DNA from: an uncultured Clostridia bacterium
GTDB taxonomy: Bacteria; Bacillota; Clostridia; TANB77; CAG-508
Length of the DNA: 60,804 nucleotides
Direction of reading: 5' to 3'
Assembly: GCA_944386195.1 (NCBI GenBank)
Contig: CALXAD010000008.1
Span: forward strand, 1-60,804
Shown here: piece by piece, positions 27,625 through 37,557 of the stretch
How the letters are laid out: the number at the start of each line of letters is the position of its first letter
How positions within the stretch are numbered: position 1 is the stretch's first letter
The notes under the pieces: generated by a model
Told to the model about the DNA's origin: nothing
The model's database searches: none
Seen by the model: the letters and a program-made list of their open reading frames with translations, nothing else
Position numbers and translations under genes: made by a program

Positions 27625-29484
27625 ATGAAAACATTAGAAGAAATACATAGTATTAGAGAAAATAAAAGAAGAGAATTAGATTTAAGAGTAAATACAAAAG
27701 CAGATACAAGAGAGAAACATATTTTAGTATGTCATGGAACAGGATGTACTTCTTCAAAATCTCCACAAATATTAGAGAATTTTAGAAAAATATTAGAAGA
27801 AAAAAATATAGAAAATGTAAGAGTAATAATTACAGGGTGTTTTGGTTTATGTGCAAAAGGACCAATAGTAATAATTAGACCTGAAGATACATTTTATTCT
27901 AATGTAAGACCGGAAGATTGTGAAGAAATTATACAAACGCATATAGTGGAAGGAAAAAGAGTAGAAAGACTACTTTGTAAAGATATAGATGGAAAAATCG
28001 TAAATAGCCTAGATGAATTAAATTTTTATAAAAAACAAAAACGTATAGCTCTTAAGAATTGTGGTGTTATAAATCCTCAAGATATAGAAGAATATATTGC
28101 TTTTGATGGATATAGAGCATTAGAAAGAGTCTTAAGAGAAATGACTCAAGATGAAGTAATAGACGAAATTAAAAAATCAGGACTTCGTGGTAGAGGAGGA
28201 GCAGGATTTCCAACGGGTAAAAAGTGGGAGCTAACAAAATCTTATAAATCAGAACAAAAATATGTTGTTTGTAATGCAGATGAAGGTGACCCAGGAGCTT
28301 TCATGGATAGAAGTATTCTAGAAGGAGACCCGCATAGTGTATTAGAAGCAATGGAAATTGCTGGATTTGCTATAGGAGCAAATAAAGGATATATTTATGT
28401 AAGAGCAGAATATCCAATTGCAGTAAAAAGATTAAAAATCGCAATCAAACAAGCAAGAGAATATGGACTTTTAGGAAAAAATATATTTAATACTGGCTTT
28501 GATTTTGATGTAGAAATAAGATTAGGGGCAGGAGCTTTTGTATGTGGTGAAGAAACAGCACTTTTAGAGTCTATTGAAGGAAAAAGAGGACAACCTCGTA
28601 TAAAACCACCATATCCAGCAGAATCAGGATTATGGGGAAAACCAACATTAATAAATAATGTAGAAACATTTGCAAATATAACTCAAATAATATTAAAAGG
28701 TGCAGATTGGTTTTCAACTATAGGAACAGAAAATTCAAAAGGAACAAAAGTTTTTGCATTAGGTGGAAATGTAAATAATATAGGTTTAGTAGAAGTACCT
28801 ATGGGGACAACATTAAGAGAAATCGTTTATGATATAGGTGGAGGAATTCCAAATGGAAGAGAATTTAAAGCAGCACAAACAGGAGGACCATCTGGAGGAT
28901 GCATACCAAAAGAACATTTAGATACACCAATTGATTATGAATCATTAAAAGAAATAGGCTCAATGATGGGGTCTGGCGGACTAATTGTTATGGATGATAC
29001 AAAATGTATGGTATCTTTAGCAAAATTTTATTTACAATTCACTGTTAGTGAAAGTTGTGGAAAGTGTACTCCATGTAGAATTGGAACAAAAAGAATGCTA
29101 GAAATATTAGAAAGGCTATGTGATGGAGAAGCTGATGAATATGATGTATATAAACTAGAAAAATTAGCAGTAAGTATAAAAAAATCAAGTATATGTGGAT
29201 TAGGACAAAGTGCACCAAATCCTGTTATAAGCACTTTAAAATATTTTAGAGATGAATTTAGAGAACATGCAATTCAAAAAGAATGTAGAGCATTAGAATG
29301 TCAAGCAGTGTCAAAAATAGAAATAGACGAAGAAAAATGTAAAGCTTGCGGATTATGCCAAAAACGTTGTCCAGTATCAGCAATAGAAGGAGAAGGAAGA
29401 GAAAAGAGAAAAATAAACCAAGACAAATGTATTAAATGTGGGACATGTATTGCAACTTGTCCATTCCATGCAATAGGAAATTAA
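27625..29484 (+). CDS. hydB: Bifurcating hydrogenase subunit, NuoF-like flavoprotein
   Basis: 619 residues. The order is an N-terminal thioredoxin-like [2Fe-2S] domain (about 30-115), the FMN/NADH-binding NuoF core (GRGGAGFPTGKKW, ADEGDPGAFMDRS), an SLBB domain, an iron-sulphur site SCGKCTPCRIG, and two C-terminal [4Fe-4S] ferredoxin motifs (CKACGLCQKRCP and CIKCGTCIATCP). It exchanges electrons with NAD(H) and ferredoxin. This length and domain set are those of HydB. Confidence 0.96.
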   Translation: MKTLEEIHSIRENKRRELDLRVNTKADTREKHILVCHGTGCTSSKSPQILENFRKILEEKNIENVRVIITGCFGLCAKGPIVIIRPEDTFYSNVRPEDCEEIIQTHIVEGKRVERLLCKDIDGKIVNSLDELNFYKKQKRIALKNCGVINPQDIEEYIAFDGYRALERVLREMTQDEVIDEIKKSGLRGRGGAGFPTGKKWELTKSYKSEQKYVVCNADEGDPGAFMDRSILEGDPHSVLEAMEIAGFAIGANKGYIYVRAEYPIAVKRLKIAIKQAREYGLLGKNIFNTGFDFDVEIRLGAGAFVCGEETALLESIEGKRGQPRIKPPYPAESGLWGKPTLINNVETFANITQIILKGADWFSTIGTENSKGTKVFALGGNVNNIGLVEVPMGTTLREIVYDIGGGIPNGREFKAAQTGGPSGGCIPKEHLDTPIDYESLKEIGSMMGSGGLIVMDDTKCMVSLAKFYLQFTVSESCGKCTPCRIGTKRMLEILERLCDGEADEYDVYKLEKLAVSIKKSSICGLGQSAPNPVISTLKYFRDEFREHAIQKECRALECQAVSKIEIDEEKCKACGLCQKRCPVSAIEGEGREKRKINQDKCIKCGTCIATCPFHAIGN

Positions 29485-29502
29485 AATTAGGAGGAAAAAC
29501 AA

Positions 29503-31260
29503 TTGGAAGAAAAATTAGTTACATTAACTATAGATGGAGAAAGTATAAAAGTAAAAGAAGGAACCACAATATTACAAGCAGCAAAGAAAGCGGGTATAGA
29601 TATTCCAACATTATGTTTCTTAAAAGATATAAATGAAGTTGGAGACTGTAGAATGTGCATCGTTGAAGTAGAAGGAAGAAGAGGATTTGCAACTTCATGT
29701 ATCGAAAAAGTAAAAGAAGGAATGGTAGTTCATACACATACACCAAATGTTTTAGAAGCAAGACGCGTAATACTTGATTTAATTATTTCCAACCACCATA
29801 AAGATTGCTTAACATGTACACGTTCAGGTAATTGTGAGCTACAAGTTTTAGCAACAAAATTTAATGTATTAAATGTAGAATATCCGGGAGAAATGTCAAA
29901 ACATAGAATAGATGACAAATCACCTGCTATTGTGAGAGATTTTAATAAATGTATTTTGTGTAGAAGATGTGTTGCAACATGTAAAAATGTACAGGGGATA
30001 GGTGCTATTGACTGTATAAATAGAGGGTTTGAATCATGCATATCTACAGTAGGGGACCATAGTTTAAATGATGTAAACTGTACATTTTGTGGTCAATGCA
30101 TTCAGAGTTGTCCAACAGGGGCACTTCATGAAAAAGAAAGCTTAAATGAAGTTTGGGTAAAATTGAAAGACCCAGATACATATGTAGTTGTTCAAACAGC
30201 TCCATCAATTAGAGTAGCTTTAGGTGAAGAATTCGGAATGGATATTGGAACAAATGTAGAAGAAAAAATGATAACAGCTTTGAAAAGATTAGGATTTGAC
30301 AAAGTATTTGATACAAATACAGGAGCAGATTTTACAATCATGGAAGAAGCAAATGAATTTGTTGAAAGATTTAAAGCAGAAGATAATTTACCAATGATGA
30401 CATCATGTTGTCCAGGTTGGGTAAGATATATTGAAGAAAATTATCCAGAGTTATTACCTCATTTATCAAGTTGTAAATCACCACATCAAATGTTTGGAGC
30501 GCTAATTAAATCATATTATGCTAAAAAAGAAAATATAGACCCAAGTAAAATTTATGTTGTATCAGTTATGCCTTGCATTGCTAAAAAATTTGAGCGTGAA
30601 CGTCCTGAAATGAAAAATAACGGACTTTATGATGTAGATAATGTAATTACTACACGAGAACTTGCAAAAATGATTAAACAAGCAAATATAAATTTTGAAA
30701 AACTAGAAGATAGTAAATTTGATGACCCTATGGGAGAAGCAACAGGAGCAGGAGCAATATTTGGAACGACAGGAGGAGTAATGGAAGCAGCACTGAGAAC
30801 AGCACAAGATTTATTGACAGGTAAGGATTTAGATAGGATAAACTTTGAAGCAGTAAGAGGAGGAAAAGGAATAAAAAAAGCCACTGTAAATATTGCAGGA
30901 AAAGAAATAAAAGTAGTAGCAGCAAGTGGATTAAAAAATGCAAGAAAGATATTAGAAGAAATAAAACAAGGAAAAGCAGATTATCAATTTATAGAAATAA
31001 TGGCATGTCCAGGAGGATGTATCATGGGAGGAGGACAACCTATAAAAAGTTCAAAAATACGTTCAGAAGTAGACGTAAGAAAACTACGTGCAGAAAGCTT
31101 ATATACAATAGATGAAAAATCTACTATCAGAAAATCCCATGAAAATCCAGTATTAAAGAAAATATACAAAGATTACTTAGAAGAACCAGGAAGTTATAGA
31201 GCACACAAATTATTACATACACACTATCAAGAAAGACCAAAATACAATTTTGAGACATAG
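29503..31260 (+). CDS. hydA: [FeFe] hydrogenase catalytic subunit
   Basis: 585 residues, TTG start placed correctly after AGGAGG. It has a plant-type [2Fe-2S] domain, the HHKDC...C His-Cys3 cluster, two [4Fe-4S] motifs (CILCRRCVATC, CTFCGQCIQSC), and the H-cluster motifs TSCCPGW, MPCIAKK and ACPGGCIMGGGQ, with the small-subunit-like helix at the end. The complex couples H2 formation to NADH and reduced ferredoxin in fermentation. Maturases (hydEFG) are not in the window. Confidence 0.97.
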   Translation: MEEKLVTLTIDGESIKVKEGTTILQAAKKAGIDIPTLCFLKDINEVGDCRMCIVEVEGRRGFATSCIEKVKEGMVVHTHTPNVLEARRVILDLIISNHHKDCLTCTRSGNCELQVLATKFNVLNVEYPGEMSKHRIDDKSPAIVRDFNKCILCRRCVATCKNVQGIGAIDCINRGFESCISTVGDHSLNDVNCTFCGQCIQSCPTGALHEKESLNEVWVKLKDPDTYVVVQTAPSIRVALGEEFGMDIGTNVEEKMITALKRLGFDKVFDTNTGADFTIMEEANEFVERFKAEDNLPMMTSCCPGWVRYIEENYPELLPHLSSCKSPHQMFGALIKSYYAKKENIDPSKIYVVSVMPCIAKKFERERPEMKNNGLYDVDNVITTRELAKMIKQANINFEKLEDSKFDDPMGEATGAGAIFGTTGGVMEAALRTAQDLLTGKDLDRINFEAVRGGKGIKKATVNIAGKEIKVVAASGLKNARKILEEIKQGKADYQFIEIMACPGGCIMGGGQPIKSSKIRSEVDVRKLRAESLYTIDEKSTIRKSHENPVLKKIYKDYLEEPGSYRAHKLLHTHYQERPKYNFET

Positions 31261-31262
31261 GA

Positions 31263-31315
31263 GACGGAGCATTTTTGTCTCATTTTACCAAATGAGACAA
31301 AAAGCCCCGTTTTTA
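31263..31315. terminator. Bidirectional terminator between hydA and guaA
   Basis: A ~22-bp nearly perfect stem (ACGGAGC...TTTTTGTCTCATTT with its complement) ends in T runs on both strands; the two genes converge. Confidence 0.85.
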
Positions 31316-31321
31316 ATTTTC

Positions 31322-32857
31322 TTATTCCCATTCTATTGTTGCTGGTGGTTTTGATGTTATATCATATACAACTCTATTTACATGTTCAACCTCATTTACA
31401 ATTCTACTTGAAACTTTTTCTAATACTTCATATGGTATTTTACTCCAAATGCCAGTCATAAAGTCAGTTGTTTCGACAGCACGAAGTGCAACTGTGTAAT
31501 CATATGTTCTTTCATCACCCATAACACCAACTGATTTTAAATTAGTTAAAACTGCAAAATATTGATTAATACTTTTATCTAGTCTAGCATTTGCAATTTC
31601 TTCTCTAAAAATGCTATCCGCTTCTTTTAATATATTTAATTTATCTTCAGTAATATTTCCGATTATACGTATTGCTAATCCTGGTCCAGGAAATGGTTGT
31701 CTATATACTAAGTTCTCAGGAATACCAAGTTCTACCCCTACTTTTCTTACTTCATCCTTAAATAAATCTCTAAGAGGTTCTACTATTTCTTTAAAATCAA
31801 CATAATCAGGAAGACCTCCAACATTGTGGTGGCTTTTTATTACTGAGGATTTACCTAAGCCACTTTCTATTACATCAGGATAGATTGTTCCTTGAACTAA
31901 GAAGTCAACAGTACCGATTTTTTTAGATTCTTCTTCAAATACACGTATAAATTCCTCTCCTATAATCTTTCTTTTCTTTTCAGGGTCTGTAACATTTTCT
32001 AATTTCTTTAAAAATCTATCTTTACAATTTATACGGATTAAATTAATATCAAATTGTTTTTTAAAAACATCTTCAACTTCATCGCCTTCATTTTTACGAA
32101 GTAATCCATGGTCAACGAAAATACAAGTTAATTTTTTTCCAATAGCTTTACTTAGTAAAACAGCAGCAACAGATGAATCAACTCCTCCAGATAAAGCACA
32201 TAAAGCTTTTTTGTTTCCAATTTTTTCTTTTAAGAATTGTATTTTTTCATCTACTAAAGAAGATATTTGCCAATCTCCAGAACATTTACAAATTTTAAAT
32301 AAAAAGTTTTTAATTACATTTATACCATTTTCAGAATTAGAAACTTCTGGATGAAACTGAATTCCATAAAATTTCTTTTCTTTATTTTCCATACCAGCAT
32401 TAGGACAATTTAAAGTAGAAGCAATATTTGTAAATCCTTCTGGTAATTTTTCTACAGAATCTGTGTGACTCATTAAGAAATTATTATTAGAACTAAATCC
32501 TTTGAATAATAAAGAATTATTATTTATTTTTACATTTGTTACTCCATATTCTCTTTTGGAAGCCTTTCTTACTTTTCCACCTAAAGTTACGGTCATAAGC
32601 TGCATACCATAGCAAATTCCTAATATTGGAATTCCTAAATTAAATATTTCTTGATTACATTTAGGTGATTCGTCAGCAAATACACTTGCTGGACCTCCTG
32701 TAAATATAATTCCTTTTGGATTTTTTCCCTTAATTTTTTCAATTGAAATATCAAAAGGAACAACTTCTGAATAGACATTGCATTCTCTTACTCTTCTTGC
32801 AATTAATTGATTATATTGTCCACCAAAGTCTAAGATTAAAATTAATTCATTTTTCAT
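31322..32857 (-). CDS. guaA: GMP synthase (glutamine-hydrolysing)
   Basis: 511 residues from the ATG after GGAGGTAGCT; an upstream in-frame ATG would sit on that ribosome binding site. N-terminal glutamine amidotransferase (catalytic Cys in [14 protein letters not shown] histidine) and C-terminal ATP-pyrophosphatase (SGGVDSS P-loop). It ends with the dimerisation motif [10 protein letters not shown]. It converts XMP to GMP. guaB lies 1.4 kb away on the other strand. Confidence 0.98.
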   Translation of the reverse strand: MKNELILILDFGGQYNQLIARRVRECNVYSEVVPFDISIEKIKGKNPKGIIFTGGPASVFADESPKCNQEIFNLGIPILGICYGMQLMTVTLGGKVRKASKREYGVTNVKINNNSLLFKGFSSNNNFLMSHTDSVEKLPEGFTNIASTLNCPNAGMENKEKKFYGIQFHPEVSNSENGINVIKNFLFKICKCSGDWQISSLVDEKIQFLKEKIGNKKALCALSGGVDSSVAAVLLSKAIGKKLTCIFVDHGLLRKNEGDEVEDVFKKQFDINLIRINCKDRFLKKLENVTDPEKKRKIIGEEFIRVFEEESKKIGTVDFLVQGTIYPDVIESGLGKSSVIKSHHNVGGLPDYVDFKEIVEPLRDLFKDEVRKVGVELGIPENLVYRQPFPGPGLAIRIIGNITEDKLNILKEADSIFREEIANARLDKSINQYFAVLTNLKSVGVMGDERTYDYTVALRAVETTDFMTGIWSKIPYEVLEKVSSRIVNEVEHVNRVVYDITSKPPATIEWE

Positions 32858-32911
32858 AGCTACCTCCATAACTTTTTTCTAATATTATCATAATAGAAAT
32901 AAAATGTAAAT

Positions 32912-32944
32912 AAAAAAGTCCCCCTTCTAAATTAAGAAGGGGGA
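32912..32944 (-). terminator. Terminator of the first small paralogous gene
   Basis: CCCCCTTCT pairs with AGAAGGGGG; the reverse strand continues with TTTTTTA. Confidence 0.8.
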
Positions 32945-32949
32945 TAAGG

Positions 32950-33219
32950 TTACCACATAATTAACATGTGATATTGATTGTCATCATCATCATATTCCGG
33001 GCCGTCTACTTCGTATCCCTTGTCTTGGAGAATTGATAGTACTTCAATTCTAATGGGATTTTCACAGTCGTAGACGAGAGAAACACTAGACATATTATTA
33101 TTTGCAGCATTTTGAATTTTTTTATTGATATCATTGAGCTGATTATTAATAACTATCTTAGCTGCCTCTTCTGCAGAGATGATATCAACATTAATATCCA
33201 TGCTGTTAATGTCAGCCAT
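32950..33219 (-). CDS. Small phage-like protein, paralogue 1 (C-terminal beta domain)
   Basis: 89 residues, strong AGGAGG site. The N-terminal helix is followed by a domain with the pattern SLVYDCENPIRIEVLSILQDKGYEV...MLIMW. The same layout (strand, P-I-x3-V-x2-F/L, K-G-[FYV], terminal I/V-[SM]-W) recurs in the two genes upstream. Proteins with this ending are frequent in large Firmicutes phages (my recollection, not checked). Composition is slightly richer in GC than the neighbours. Function unknown. It has its own promoter, palindrome and terminator. Confidence 0.65.
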   Translation of the reverse strand: MADINSMDINVDIISAEEAAKIVINNQLNDINKKIQNAANNNMSSVSLVYDCENPIRIEVLSILQDKGYEVDGPEYDDDDNQYHMLIMW

Positions 33220-33241
33220 TGTAACCTCCTAAAATAATAAC

Positions 33242-33270
33242 ATCACAATTTGTGATATACTGTAATTATA
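33242..33270 (-). promoter_or_regulatory. Promoter -10 plus operator palindrome for paralogue 1
   Basis: On the reverse strand TATAAT (33270-33265) is followed after 8 bp by the perfect palindrome ATCACAA-T-TTGTGAT (33256-33242), placed at the transcription start. The same architecture precedes paralogue 2. Confidence 0.65.
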
Positions 33271-33313
33271 CAATATTTTAGATAAATGGTCAAAATAAAA
33301 AGAATAAAATAAA

Positions 33314-33346
33314 AATCCCCTAGCTCTAATTGGAGTTAGGGGAAGT
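33314..33346 (-). terminator. Terminator of paralogue 2
   Basis: CCCCTAGCTC pairs with GGAGTTAGGGG with one G-T; the reverse strand continues into TTTTTAT. Confidence 0.8.
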
Positions 33347-33370
33347 TATCCATATTAAAATGGATACAGG

Positions 33371-33685
33371 TTACCAGCTAACTGTCACTTGGTATCCGCT
33401 TCCCTCTGTTAAAGAGAGATACATACCAGATGAACTGACTGTTACACCTTTTTCTTCAAAGAAGTCTACTACTTCTTGGTTAATAGGAGAAGGAAGGAGA
33501 ATAGAAATTGTTTTCTTAGAATTTTTACTATCCTTTCCTTCTAGTTCCATTTCCTCTTCTTTTATATGCATACTCATAGTAATGATGCTCATTTCGAGAG
33601 ATGAAATGGAAACTTTCCGTAACTTAGTAGTAGAAGTAGAGTCTTCAGATGGAATTTTCTTAGTAGTGTTATCCTTGGTAGTCAT
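33371..33685 (-). CDS. Small phage-like protein, paralogue 2
   Basis: 104 residues after AGGAAGG. A variable Thr/Lys-rich N-terminus and helix are followed by ISILLPSPINQEVVDFFEEKG and a terminal YQVTVSW, matching paralogues 1 and 3. Codon 23 is CGG (33617-33619) followed by A, read here as ordinary Arg: skipping the C would end the protein nine codons later and lose the conserved domain. This makes it the main counterexample to the CGG shift rule, in a gene that looks transferred. Monocistronic with its own operator. Function unknown. Confidence 0.65.
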   Translation of the reverse strand: MTTKDNTTKKIPSEDSTSTTKLRKVSISSLEMSIITMSMHIKEEEMELEGKDSKNSKKTISILLPSPINQEVVDFFEEKGVTVSSSGMYLSLTEGSGYQVTVSW

Positions 33686-33706
33686 TGTAACCTTCCTTAA
33701 TAATAA

Positions 33707-33735
33707 ATCACATTTGTGATATACTAATAATTATA
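33707..33735 (-). promoter_or_regulatory. Promoter -10 plus operator palindrome for paralogue 2
   Basis: Reverse-strand TATAAT (33735-33730) is followed after 9 bp by ATCACAAATGTGAT (33720-33707), nearly the same palindrome and spacing as at 33242-33270. This implies one shared regulator. Confidence 0.65.
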
Positions 33736-33763
33736 CACCGTTTTGCATGAAAAGTCAAAAAGA

Positions 33764-33800
33764 AAAGCACCTCCAAAATGAAGGTGCTAAAGATTTTTTA
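33764..33800 (-). terminator. Terminator of paralogue 3
   Basis: AGCACCT pairs with AGGTGCT; the reverse strand continues with TTTTCTTTTT. Confidence 0.75.
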
Positions 33801-33829
33801 TTAAAAAATATCTTTAAAAGGAAGTCCAA

Positions 33830-34132
33830 TTAATTGGATTTCTTATTATCCTTCCAGCTAATTGTAAGCTTATAAGGTTTTAGCTTATTAAGCTTACTGG
33901 TATTAACATCAAAACCTTTCGATGTGAAAAAATATATAACATCATATTTAATAGGTTCTCTAAAGAAAATAGTAAGACTTTGCTTACCTCTGTTAAATGC
34001 TTTTACAAGAGCCTTATTAACAGCTTCCATTTGAACCAATGTAGCCCTTAGTGAAAGGATTTTTTTCGAAATACCATTGTAATCATTCAAAGAAATAGGC
34101 TTTCTTTTGCCTTTTATTCTTGGAAGATTCAT
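33830..34132 (-). CDS. Small phage-like protein, paralogue 3
   Basis: 100 residues after AAGGAGG. A helical N-terminal region (about 15-50) precedes the shared domain SLTIFFREPIKYDVIYFFTSKGFDV and terminal YKLTISW. Unlike paralogues 1 and 2 its upstream region lacks the ATCACA palindrome. Function unknown. Confidence 0.65.
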   Translation of the reverse strand: MNLPRIKGKRKPISLNDYNGISKKILSLRATLVQMEAVNKALVKAFNRGKQSLTIFFREPIKYDVIYFFTSKGFDVNTSKLNKLKPYKLTISWKDNKKSN

Positions 34133-34282
34133 GGTTACCTCCTTAAAATAATATAATGATTATCTACATAAACATTATATACTCATAAATACAATATGTC
34201 AAAAATAAATTAAATAAATTATTTACTTTATAAAATTCTTATAATATAATATTGAAAATAAAAAGTAGGGGAGGAGAAAAAT

Positions 34283-35788
34283 ATGGCCAAAATATTAGAG
34301 GATATTTCAAGGACATTTAACGAATTTCTATTATTACCAAATTTAACAGATGAAAGATGTATCCCATCAAATGTATCATTAAAAACACCACTTGTAAAAT
34401 TTAAGAAAGGTGAAGAACCTAAGTATTATGCCAACATTCCAATGGTATCTGCTATTATGCAATCAGTTTCAGGAGAAGAAATGGGAATTGCATTAGCTAG
34501 AGAAGGGGGTGTTGCTTTTATTTATGGCTCACAATCTATCGAATCACAAGCGAAAATGGTAAGAAAAGTAAAAAAACATAAAGCAGGTTTTGTTGTAAGT
34601 GATTCAAATGTAAAAAAAGATACAACACTTAGTGAAGTTCTTAATTTAATTCAAGAAACAGGACATTCAACAGTTATTATAACAGAAGATGGGACAAGCA
34701 ATGGTAAATTTTTAGGATTAGTAACAGATAAAGATTATCGTATTTCAAGAGATAATATGGATGCACCAATAAGTGATTATATGACACCAAAAGAAAAGAT
34801 TGTATGGGCAAATGAAGGAATTTCTTTATCAGAGGCAAATGATATTATATGGGAAAATAAAATAGCATGTTTACCAATTTTAGATAAAGAAGGAAATTTA
34901 AAATATCTAGTATTTCGTAAAGATTATGAGGATAGAAAAAATAACCCATATTCTTTATTAGATGAAAATAAGAGATATATAGTAGGTGCTGGGGTAAATA
35001 CAAGAGATTTTGAAGAAAGAATACCAGCTTTAGTTGATGCAGGTGTAGATTTATTATGTATAGATTCTTCAGATGGATATTCAGTTTGGCAAAAAAATAC
35101 AATTGATTTTGTAAGAAAAAAATATGGTGATTCTGTAAAAATTGGTGCAGGAAATGTAGTAGATAGTGAAGGGTTTAGATATTTAGCAGAAGCAGGAGCA
35201 GACTTTATAAAAGTAGGTGTTGGAGGAGGCTCTATTTGTATAACACGTGAAACAAAAGGAATAGGTCGTGGGCAAGCATCAAGTTTAATGGATGTTGTAA
35301 AAGCACGTGATGAGTATTATAAAGAGACAGGAGTATATATACCAGTATGTTCAGATGGTGGTATAGTACATGATTATCATATAACAATTGCATTAGCATT
35401 AGGAGCAGATTTTGTTATGATGGGAAGATATTTTGCAAGATTTGATGAAAGCCCAACAAGAGTTGTAAAAAAAGGAAATACATATGTAAAAGAATATTGG
35501 GGAGAAGGTTCTAATCGTGCAAGAAACTGGCAAAGATATGACTTAGGAGGAGCAAAAAAACTTTCATTTGAAGAAGGAGTGGATTCTTATATACCATATG
35601 CCGGAAGACTAAAAGATAATTTAGATGTAACTATAGCAAAAATAAAATCAACTATGTGTAATTGTGGAAGTATAACAATTAAAGAATTACATGAAAAGGC
35701 AAGATTAACACTTGTTTCAGATTTAAGCATATCAGAAGGTAGTGCACATGATGTTATTTTAAAAGAAATAGATAATCAATTAAATTAA
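34283..35788 (+). CDS. guaB: IMP dehydrogenase
   Basis: 501 residues, ribosome binding site GGGGAGG. A TIM-barrel with an inserted CBS pair (about 95-225; [13 protein letters not shown]). The catalytic Cys is in [13 protein letters not shown], and the flap carries [11 protein letters not shown]. It oxidises IMP to XMP, the substrate of GuaA. No purine riboswitch is visible upstream. Confidence 0.95.
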   Translation: MAKILEDISRTFNEFLLLPNLTDERCIPSNVSLKTPLVKFKKGEEPKYYANIPMVSAIMQSVSGEEMGIALAREGGVAFIYGSQSIESQAKMVRKVKKHKAGFVVSDSNVKKDTTLSEVLNLIQETGHSTVIITEDGTSNGKFLGLVTDKDYRISRDNMDAPISDYMTPKEKIVWANEGISLSEANDIIWENKIACLPILDKEGNLKYLVFRKDYEDRKNNPYSLLDENKRYIVGAGVNTRDFEERIPALVDAGVDLLCIDSSDGYSVWQKNTIDFVRKKYGDSVKIGAGNVVDSEGFRYLAEAGADFIKVGVGGGSICITRETKGIGRGQASSLMDVVKARDEYYKETGVYIPVCSDGGIVHDYHITIALALGADFVMMGRYFARFDESPTRVVKKGNTYVKEYWGEGSNRARNWQRYDLGGAKKLSFEEGVDSYIPYAGRLKDNLDVTIAKIKSTMCNCGSITIKELHEKARLTLVSDLSISEGSAHDVILKEIDNQLN

Positions 35789-35794
35789 AACAGT

Positions 35795-35822
35795 AAAAGA
35801 AGGTATAAGAAATACCTTCTTT
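35795..35822. terminator. Terminator between guaB and a convergent small gene
   Basis: AAAAGAAGGTAT pairs perfectly with ATACCTTCTTTT, symmetrical and so usable from both sides. Confidence 0.85.
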
Positions 35823-35839
35823 TAATTTAGATTAAACAA

Positions 35840-35956
35840 CTATCTAGAATTTCTGTTATTATTGTTTTCATTGTTATTATTTTGATTGTTTTGGTTATTG
35901 TGATTATTTTGATTATTTTTGTTGTTTCTATTTTCTTTATCATTTTTCTTTGACAT
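35840..35956 (-). CDS. 38-residue Asn-rich peptide
   Basis: The ATG follows GGAGGTGCTTTTC on the minus strand. It encodes MSKKNDKENRNN and then almost only Asn and Gln with scattered charged residues to NSR-stop. The ribosome binding site, stop and shared terminator support a real gene. Short Asn/Gln-rich basic peptides occur among clostridial spore components, but I cannot assign it. Confidence 0.55.
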   Translation of the reverse strand: MSKKNDKENRNNKNNQNNHNNQNNQNNNNENNNNRNSR

Positions 35957-36100
35957 GAAAAGCACCTCCATTCAAACTAATATTATTGTTAGCTAAAATA
36001 TAAAAAAATATTCTGGTACAATTTGTTTTTTTCAATAAACTGTTATATAATACTAAAAAAATAAATAAAAATTAATTATAAATGATTTCGGAGGAAGAAA

Positions 36101-37501
36101 ATGGAATATATAAATGAAAATTTAGAAGAATTTAATAATTATTTAAAATTTAAAAAAGTTGCAATTATAGGGTTAGGTGTAAGTAATTTGCCACTTCTAG
36201 ATTATATGTATGAAAAAAATGCAAAAGTAACAGTATTTGATGAAAAAGAAGAAAAAGATATAGAAAAGAAAATACTAGAGAAATTAAAAAACTATAAATT
36301 TGATTATTTTTTTGGGAAAAATTGTTTTGAAAATTTAAAAGGCTTTGACATTATATTCCGTTCTCCAAGCTTTTTACCAACAAGAAAAGAATTAGTAGAA
36401 GAAGAAAAAAGAGGAGCAATAATTACTTCTGAAATAGAAATGCTTATGAAATTAACTCCAGCAACTATAATTGGAGTAACAGGAAGTGATGGAAAAACTA
36501 CAACTACTAGTCTAATTTATAGTATATTAAAAAATGCAGGATATAATACATATTTAGGTGGAAATATTGGAATACCATTATTTACCAAATTAAATGAAAT
36601 GAAACCTAATGACATTGTTGTTTTAGAATTAAGTAGTTTTCAACTTATGGGAATGGATGTTAGTCCACATATAGGAGTAATTACTAATATAACACCAAAC
36701 CATTTAAATATTCATAAAGATTATGAAGAATATATAAATGCTAAGAAGAACATTTTTAAATATCAAAATAAAGATGATTATATAATTTTAAACTATGATA
36801 ATGACATAACAAGAAATTGTGCAAAAGAGGCAAAATCAAAAGTAATATTCTTTAGTGGAAAAGAAAAATTAGAAAATGGATTTATAGTTGATAATAAAAT
36901 AATTAAAAAATGTGAAGATGGAATACGTACTCATATATTAGATTGCAAAGATGTTTTATTAAGAGGAGAACATAACTTTGAAAATATAGCTACAGCAATA
37001 GCAGCAACAAGTCCATTGGTAGATATAGATAAAAGTATTGATACAATAAAGAACTTTAAGCCTGTAGAACATAGACTAGAATATGTAAGAACTATTGATG
37101 ATGTGAAATGGTATAATGATTCAGTATCATCTTCACCAACAAGAACAATTGCAGGGTTAAAATCTTTTGATGAAGATATTGTTCTAATAGCTGGTGGATA
37201 TGATAAAAATTTAGATTATACTCCAATTGCCAAACCAATATTAGAAAAAGTAAAAACTTTAATACTTCTTGGTCAAACATCAGGAAAAATATTTGATGCT
37301 GTTAAAGAAGAGGAAGAAAAAGAAAATAAAAATATAGATATTTTTATGGTAAATACATTAAAAGAAGCGGTAGATTTAGCAAAAAAGCAAGCAAAAGTAG
37401 GAGAGATTGTATTATTTTCTCCAGCAAGTGCAAGTTTTGATATGTTTAAAAACTTTGCAGATAGAGGTATTAAATTTAAAGAATTAGTAAAGAAATTATA
37501 A
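36101..37501 (+). CDS. murD: UDP-N-acetylmuramoyl-L-alanine:D-glutamate ligase
   Basis: 466 residues. The N-terminal UMP-binding fold is VAIIGLGVSNLPLLDY, the ATP P-loop VTGSDGKTTTT, the central domain has ELSSFQL and NITPNHLNIH, and the C-terminal ligase domain has EHRLEYV and WYNDSVSSSPTRTIAGL. It adds D-Glu in peptidoglycan precursor synthesis. It stands alone rather than in the usual dcw cluster. Confidence 0.97.
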   Translation: MEYINENLEEFNNYLKFKKVAIIGLGVSNLPLLDYMYEKNAKVTVFDEKEEKDIEKKILEKLKNYKFDYFFGKNCFENLKGFDIIFRSPSFLPTRKELVEEEKRGAIITSEIEMLMKLTPATIIGVTGSDGKTTTTSLIYSILKNAGYNTYLGGNIGIPLFTKLNEMKPNDIVVLELSSFQLMGMDVSPHIGVITNITPNHLNIHKDYEEYINAKKNIFKYQNKDDYIILNYDNDITRNCAKEAKSKVIFFSGKEKLENGFIVDNKIIKKCEDGIRTHILDCKDVLLRGEHNFENIATAIAATSPLVDIDKSIDTIKNFKPVEHRLEYVRTIDDVKWYNDSVSSSPTRTIAGLKSFDEDIVLIAGGYDKNLDYTPIAKPILEKVKTLILLGQTSGKIFDAVKEEEEKENKNIDIFMVNTLKEAVDLAKKQAKVGEIVLFSPASASFDMFKNFADRGIKFKELVKKL

Positions 37502-37517
37502 AGTAACAAAATTTTTT

Positions 37518-37557
37518 AAACCTCCATATTATATATAAAAAATAAGGAGGTTTTTTT
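37518..37557 (+). promoter_or_regulatory. Hairpin covering the Shine-Dalgarno of the next gene
   Basis: AAACCTCC (37518-37525) is exactly complementary to GGAGGTTT (37546-37553), and TTTTTTT runs up to the ATG at 37558. The structure is a terminator for murD and at the same time would mask the GGAGG of the following gene. Confidence 0.6.

Noticed and set aside
32857..34283. Purine or guanine riboswitch before guaA or guaB
   Set aside because: No conserved purine riboswitch core was recognised in either leader; both have short upstream regions.
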